A program made the translations under genes and the position numbers. The notes under the pieces were generated by a model. The model saw nothing but the letters and a program-made list of their open reading frames with translations, had not been told where the DNA came from and did not search any database. Below, piece by piece: positions 16,914 through 21,161 of a DNA stretch of 21,161 nt. Within the stretch, counting starts at the first letter, position 1; each line of letters begins with the position of its first letter. Source of the DNA: Mnemiopsis leidyi (Eukaryota; Ctenophora; Tentaculata; Lobata; Bolinopsidae); contig JH156336.1 in assembly GCA_000226015.1 (NCBI GenBank), positions 21,859 through 43,019 of the forward strand, in the 5' to 3' direction.

Positions 16914-17171
16914 CTGCCTGACGTCATATGTCATATGTCATACGTCATATGTGAACGACCCCTTTGCTTTAACTGATAAATAAACACTTTGTTTTACCCT
17001 TGACCTCTAAAAAATTAGAAGTAAAGAAACTCTGTTGATAGAACGACCAGTGGCCTTGCCTGAGGACCTCAGTCTTTGTAGAGAGAGCCACGCAGCGCCC
17101 GGTAAACAGTCGCCAAGTAAGAATAAGATTAGTTAGATCATCGTAGAAATCTCTAAAATATATATTTGTAT

Positions 17172-17625
17172 AAGGGGTCGTTCACATATGACGTCATTAC
17201 CTGGGGGAGGGGGAGTTTCGAATGGTGATGATTGATGACTAGAGGGGAGGGGGTTTGGCCAATGATGATGTCATCAAGAATTTTCAGGATTTATAGGACT
17301 TCTTTGAAAATTTTTGATTTCTTTTGAAAATGTTTATCGAAATTTTACAAAATCAGAAGAAAAATTTTCAAGTAAAAATTTTGATTCAGAAATCTGGTGA
17401 AATACTGTGTTTTCACTGACATGGTATCAAAAATTTCAAAAATGACTGCAATGAAAAAAGACTAAAAATAAAGTTTTTTGACATGAAATAGGGAGCGGGG
17501 GCTCTGACTGTGATGATGTCATTATGTTATTTTACCTCTGACATTTAGGGGGGGTTTTGTCATGATGATGAATGATGACGGAGGGGGGGAGGGGGGGGGG
17601 TAAAAATTACCGAAAATTTGCTGAT
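17172..17625 (+). mobile_element. TGACGTCAT element, copy B
   Basis: It starts AAGGGGTCGTTCACATATGA and matches copy A base by base, without the X, Z or 353-bp inserts. The right end stops near GAAAATTTGCTG without the terminal inverted repeat, so this copy is truncated or its end has diverged. It contains TGACGTCA (the canonical CRE palindrome) at about 17190 and G-rich tracts. Confidence 0.8.
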
Positions 17626-17950
17626 GTTTATTCATTTAAATTGTTCGTTCTTGCCACCTCTCTTCAGAGTTGAGTTGAGATGGTCGTCAGTGAGATTGGA
17701 GTTCAGTGATAACAGTGTTATATTTTTGAATTGTGTTTTTCAATTTCTTGATGCGTTGTTATAAAAGTTTACATATTTTCGCATTTAAGCAAAAGCTTAA
17801 TTTCTGCCTGCTTGATGTGCACAGTAAAGATAAAGTTATATATTTGGTGAAATATTTCATTGCACAGCAATGAAGACCAAATTGTTCAATTATTTCTTCT
17901 GAAAGTTTTATTTGACAAAAAGTGTTATCAGATTGCAAGGCATTTACAAG
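17626..17950 (+). promoter_or_regulatory. Upstream region and probable 5' UTR of the ClC-6-like gene
   Basis: This is the 325 bp between the end of copy B and the ATG. It includes a pyrimidine stretch CCACCTCTCTTCAG near 17656. No TATA box can be fixed. The transcript start is unknown. Confidence 0.35.
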
Positions 17951-18007
17951 ATGAGCAACGTAAATTGGATTGACAGCGAGGAAGAGGAAGATTTCACTGA
18001 AATTAGT
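17951..18007 (+). CDS. ClC-6-like exon 1
   Basis: The start ATG follows TTTACAAG. It encodes MSNVNWIDSEEEEDFTEIS, ending at AGT|GTAAGT, phase 0. Its acidic stretch is typical of ClC-6/7 N-termini. Confidence 0.8.
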
Positions 18008-20163
18008 GTAAGTCCATGGGGAGCTTTTTAGCATATTGTGCTGGATACAAATTTACTACATGAAAAGTAAATTCCCTCATGGTTTTCGAAACGAAAAGAA
18101 GTAAATTTCCCTTGGTTTTGAAAACAGCACTCATAATCCTTTTAAGATCTTTTCTTGACATTTCAGCCGCTCCTTGTACAGAAAAGGGATCAATTTATTT
18201 CACCAACTATAATTGAAGTAAGTTTTTATTCAATTGCCTTTCTCATATTTTCATATCAGTTGCAAAACACAAAGCATGCTTCCAGCCAGAAAGACACAGG
18301 GTTTTCAAATTCCTTGTAATTTCACATTTAAATTTCACATTCAAAATTGAAAAATCATCACATGACTTAGGGGTAGGGTGATAATTTTTACCTTCAAAAC
18401 TATCAAATTTTGATTCCTATTCAAATTTACATCAAAGTACAAGTCCAACTTTTCTTCTAGCTCAAAGTTGAAAATATCCATTTGTAAGGCCTTTAAGGCT
18501 TCTAAGGGTCCTTAAAGACCCTCACATCAAACATAACCTAAGCACAGAACCCAATAAAATCTTCAGCAGTGGTTGACAGGAATCAAAATTTTGTCCCGGC
18601 CGGGACCGCGCCGGGACCTGGATCGAAATTAAATCCAGGCCAGGAGAGGGATTAGCTTCATCCCAGCAGGGACCGGGACCGGTATTTTTCTTATAATTTT
18701 CATTATCTGTTAAAATCAAACAGTGTTATGCATTAATCAAAACATTGAGGTCTGTAAAGTTGAAAGTGACAGTAACTAGCAGTAACTAACCCTAATACTA
18801 ACAACCTATTTCTTTATTTCCCTCTGGCCTAAAATCTTCTCACCTATCTCTTTATATTATATCCCCCTATCTTTTTCTATCTCTTTATATATCTCTCTCT
18901 ATCTATTTCTATCTCTCTATCTCTATTCTCCATCTATATTTCTCTTGAAAGTCGATGTTGTAAATTTCAATAAACGTTTTGCGACAAGAAATTGAAGTAG
19001 GTAATAACTCATATTCTCTATAATGTATGATTTATATAACTAATTGTGATTACATGGCATTTTACACATTTTATTTAGATTTTGTGTCCTCTGCATATAC
19101 TCATTACTTATACATTAAAAAGATCTAACTATAAAGCACTGTAGTGTATAGAGCACTGTTGTACTAAAACTTTCACAGAAAATGATTCACAGGTTTACTA
19201 ATTTACGCATCAAATTTATGTTCAAAATTCGATTTAATTTGAGAAAAATCCCTGCTAAAATCTCTGCTAAAATCCCGGCCGGGACCTGGACTGGGACAAA
19301 ATCTGCGCCAGGATCCCAATTGGGCTCTGATTCTGATTTCCATTAAGTAGCCATTATAAGTGAGAGATTCTCATCCCTTGCCACTTTTTGAAGTTCTGCC
19401 ACCGGGGTCAGGTCCTATACCACACTTCTTATTGCTATACTATACCTGGGTGGCAACTTAAGTATCAGCCTGGGCTAAAATTTGACAATATATCGATTGA
19501 GAATAGTTTCAAAGTTCAAAAATTTTAGATTAAGCTTATTTTCTGGGGTGGTTGCCACCACCCTAACAAATACTATTATTTATAAATTATGTATCGGAAA
19601 AGGACTTTCAAATGATCAGTGATTGTGCTTTCTTTATAAATAATTTAGATTGAAATGCCATGATAACAGTCTAGGATTGTGGTTTTATTGTACAATGAAT
19701 TTCAGAGCTTAGACTATGATCGGTGCCCCAATGAACCCTACATGAATTTTATATCGACAAAAACAAAACAGGTTAACATTTTTAACAAGTTGAAACTTTC
19801 TTCATTATTCATATTTATCCCGATTTCAATTCTGTATTAATGTTTTGCATCTCTTACATATTCACTCATAAAACTTCTTGAAAAGAGGAACAGCTGCCCC
19901 TGTTAACATAATTGAAAATTGCTACAATTTGATTTGTATCAAGCTGCAATTCTTTCGGCATTCGTTTGGCATATATTTATTTATATACTGTTACCTCGAT
20001 TTATTCAATAACATCGACTAATATTTCCAGATAATTTCATATCTCAATTTGAAAGATTGGATTATGTTCAGTTTAATTGGAGTTGCAACAGGTCTAGTAG
20101 CTTTTGCAATTGACATGGGAGTGACATTTTTGTCGAAGCTCAAGTTTGATAACACTTATAAGT
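17951..20163 (+). CDS. ClC-6-like endolysosomal chloride/proton exchanger, 5' part (4 exons, continues beyond window)
   Basis: Exons: 17951-18007, 18167-18217, 19706-19771, 20031-20163, all GT-AG and phase 0 until the last, which ends phase 1 at AAGT|GTAAGT (an alternative donor lies two bases earlier). The joined part is 102 residues. ESLDYDRCPNEPY is nearly identical to the conserved cytosolic segment of ClC-6 (…ESLDYDRC.NDPY), and WIMFSLIGVATGLVAFAIDM matches its first membrane helix (helix B). ClC-6 and ClC-7 are vesicular Cl-/H+ exchangers of late endosomes and lysosomes. The acidic N-terminus (SEEEEDFTEISPLL) includes an ExxxLL dileucine sorting signal. The pore, gating glutamate and CBS domains lie beyond the right edge. 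Family call firm; ClC-6 favoured over ClC-7 by the ESLDYDRC block. Confidence 0.88.
18167..18217 (+). CDS. ClC-6-like exon 2
   Basis: There are 17 codons between GACATTTCAG and GAA|GTAAGT, phase 0. It encodes PLLVQKRDQFISPTIIE, carrying the LL of the dileucine motif. Confidence 0.8.
18588..19325. repeat. GC-rich inverted repeat pair in intron 2 of the ClC gene
   Basis: ATTTTGTCCCGGCCGGGACC at 18588 and, in opposite orientation, GGCCGGGACC…GGGACAAAAT near 19277-19302 share the palindrome CCCGGCCGGG. Both lie in otherwise AT-rich DNA. They may be the ends of one element of about 750 bp. A (TATCTC)n-like tract fills 18838-18945. Confidence 0.5.
19706..19771 (+). CDS. ClC-6-like exon 3
   Basis: It has 22 codons, phase 0 at both ends. 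It encodes SLDYDRCPNEPYMNF then ISTKTKQ; with Glu from exon 2 this forms ESLDYDRC. Confidence 0.92.
20031..20163 (+). CDS. ClC-6-like exon 4: first membrane helix
   Basis: The acceptor is ATATTTCCAG. It encodes YLNLKDWIMFSLIGVATGLV, then AFAIDMGVTFLSKLKFDNTY. The Gly-rich hydrophobic helix is that of CLC helix B. The exon ends phase 1 at GTAAGT; the next exon is outside the window. Confidence 0.9.
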
Positions 20164-20256
20164 GTAAGTTGCCCTTTAAGTGGCTAAATTGGTTGTTCAT
20201 CAAGTTATATACTTCTTTCTCTATAGATGTTAGGGTCGTATGAAAGAATACCGATG

Positions 20257-20545
20257 CACCTCTAATGGGACCCTAACGCCCAAAAGTGCACCCCTAATGG
20301 GACCCTAGTGGGACCTTAATGGGACCTTAACGGTACTCTATCGCCCAAAAGTGCACCCCTAATGGGACCCGGGCGCCATGGCCCAATTGTGGCCAAGCTG
20401 GCCCAAATTGGCCCAATGTCTCATCATGGCATTTTGCACCCCTAATGGTACTCTAATGGGACCCTAATGGGACCTTAATGGTACTCTAATGGGACCCTAT
20501 TGCCGGGCCATTTTGCACCCGTAGTGGGACCGTAGTAGGACCCTA
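20257..20545 (+). repeat. Degenerate GGGACC-rich tandem array
   Basis: CTAATGGGACC recurs more than ten times with variants (CTAGTGGGACC, CTTAATGGGACC, CTAATGGTACT). CGCCCAAAAGTGCACCCC is a second-level repeat near 20277 and 20342. It lies about 95 bp after the exon 4 donor. Confidence 0.85.
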
Positions 20546-20628
20546 GTGCCCCTCGAACGCCAATATTTGACCATTTCAACTATTAATCGAAAAGGTAATT
20601 CCTAGGTAATTAAGGTTTGTAAACTTGC

Positions 20629-21014
20629 TAATCGCAGAATTAATCGAAGTCAAGCGGCTGGCACACTTCTATTAAGTGCCCTGGCCGCTATTAAGTGCCC
20701 TGTGTAAGTATGGTATATTTAATCTTATTATATTCTGTAATGTTTATCTTTTTGATTTTTGGATTGAAAATTGTTTGTCGACCTTTTTTAATTACTAAAG
20801 AATTTCATCCTGAAGAATTTTAATATCAACGTAAACCTTAAAGTTAAAAAGGCACTCTTTTACTGAACAGCATCCAGGGCAGCGCATTTTTACTAGCGAC
20901 CAAGGCACTTAAATAGCGGTCAGGGCACTTTTATAGCGGCCAGGGCACTTAATAGCGGCCAGGGCACTTAATAGAAGTGTGCCAGCCGCTTGACTTCGAT
21001 TAATTCTGCGATTA
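20629..21014. mobile_element. 386-bp MITE with perfect 74-bp terminal inverted repeats
   Basis: Bases 20629-20702 are the exact reverse complement of 20941-21014, starting TAATCGCAGAATTA. Terminal TA on both sides suggests a TA target duplication as in Tc1/mariner-type MITEs. The ends carry 19-20 bp sub-terminal repeats (TAGCGGCCAGGGCACTTAA): four units on the right (from about 20893), two on the left. The core is AT-rich and non-coding. Confidence 0.9.
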
Positions 21015-21161
21015 AAGAGTTTTAAACTATTTCAACACTACAAATTAAATACATTTATTGAGGATACTCTGTATCACTCGATGACGAGTACAAGTCTTTT
21101 ATAGATGGGTTTGTGCATCGCAAGAGGAGCTTACTAACGTTACCCACCTCCTTGTACTGTA

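Larger units (their letters stand above)
15745..16964 (+). mobile_element. TGACGTCAT element, copy A (interrupted)
   Basis: It is alignable over its length to copy B: TATGACGTCAT, then GGGGAGGGGGTTTT, GGTTTGGCCAATGATG, a long T/A-rich core and GGTAAAAATTACCGAAAA near the right. The right terminus (CATATGTGAACGACCCC, ending about 16964) is the reverse complement of copy B's left terminus, giving the family TIR. Copy A carries X copy 3, element Z with Y copy 2, and a 353-bp insert at 16561. It has no coding capacity. Confidence 0.8.
14883..17105. mobile_element. Composite repeat region with outer inverted arms
   Basis: TTACCGGGCGCTGC at 14883-14896 is the exact complement of 17092-17105, and GAGGTCCTCAGGCAA at 15068-15082 is the exact complement of 17056-17070. 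The order is inverted, as in the arms of a large foldback or TIR element. All the smaller elements listed below, except copy B, lie between these arms. The right arm also preserves the empty site for element X1. It is uncertain whether this is one element or two flanking insertions. Confidence 0.45.

Overview
This is a nuclear window from an invertebrate animal. It is AT-rich, with spliced genes, GT-AG introns of about 150-1500 bp and many short transposable elements. I cannot fix the lineage without a search. The gene families (RGS14-type regulator, ClC-6-type transporter) and the non-LTR retrotransposon remnant are typical of many invertebrates, and an early-branching animal such as a cnidarian would fit.

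Layout. Bases 1-297 are the 3' end of a non-LTR retrotransposon reverse transcriptase. From 298 to about 6959 I find no gene I can support, only minisatellites, a triple E-box array with 21-bp period (4757-4804) and a 66-bp tandem duplication (6454-6585). From 6960 (tentative first exon) or 7181 (certain) to 13538 lies an 11-exon plus-strand gene. Its splice phases all match and it encodes RGS domain, Ras-binding domain 1, Ras-binding domain 2 and GoLoco motif. That is the order of RGS14/RGS12/Loco, and the joined model of 587 residues is close to RGS14 length. Inside its intron 9, on the minus strand, sits a nested intron-poor gene or pseudogene (12549-12006) for a secreted protein with about 50-residue RPSNGxWYI/GDIPVP repeats, a type I associate mainly with bacteria.

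From about 14880 to 17625 the intergenic region is a dense pile of nested mobile elements. Two copies of a TGACGTCAT-rich element (copy A 15745-16964, copy B 17172-17625) are present. Copy A has been invaded by several families of very small (about 64-190 bp) elements with TTG...CAA ends and 8- to 9-bp target duplications, some inserted into each other. Copy B preserves the empty sites, so the order of events can be read directly.

From 17951 to the right edge lies the 5' part (four exons, about 102 residues) of a ClC-6-like endolysosomal chloride/proton exchanger, on the same strand as the RGS gene. Its introns hold a GC-rich inverted repeat, a GGGACC-rich tandem array and a 386-bp MITE with perfect 74-bp terminal inverted repeats.

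The most unusual observations are: the layered stack of tiny transposons with readable target duplications; the tandemly duplicated 3' splice-site cassette in intron 3 of the RGS gene; and the bacterial-like repeat protein nested antisense in intron 9, with a 10-nt GT...AG spacer that breaks its frame.
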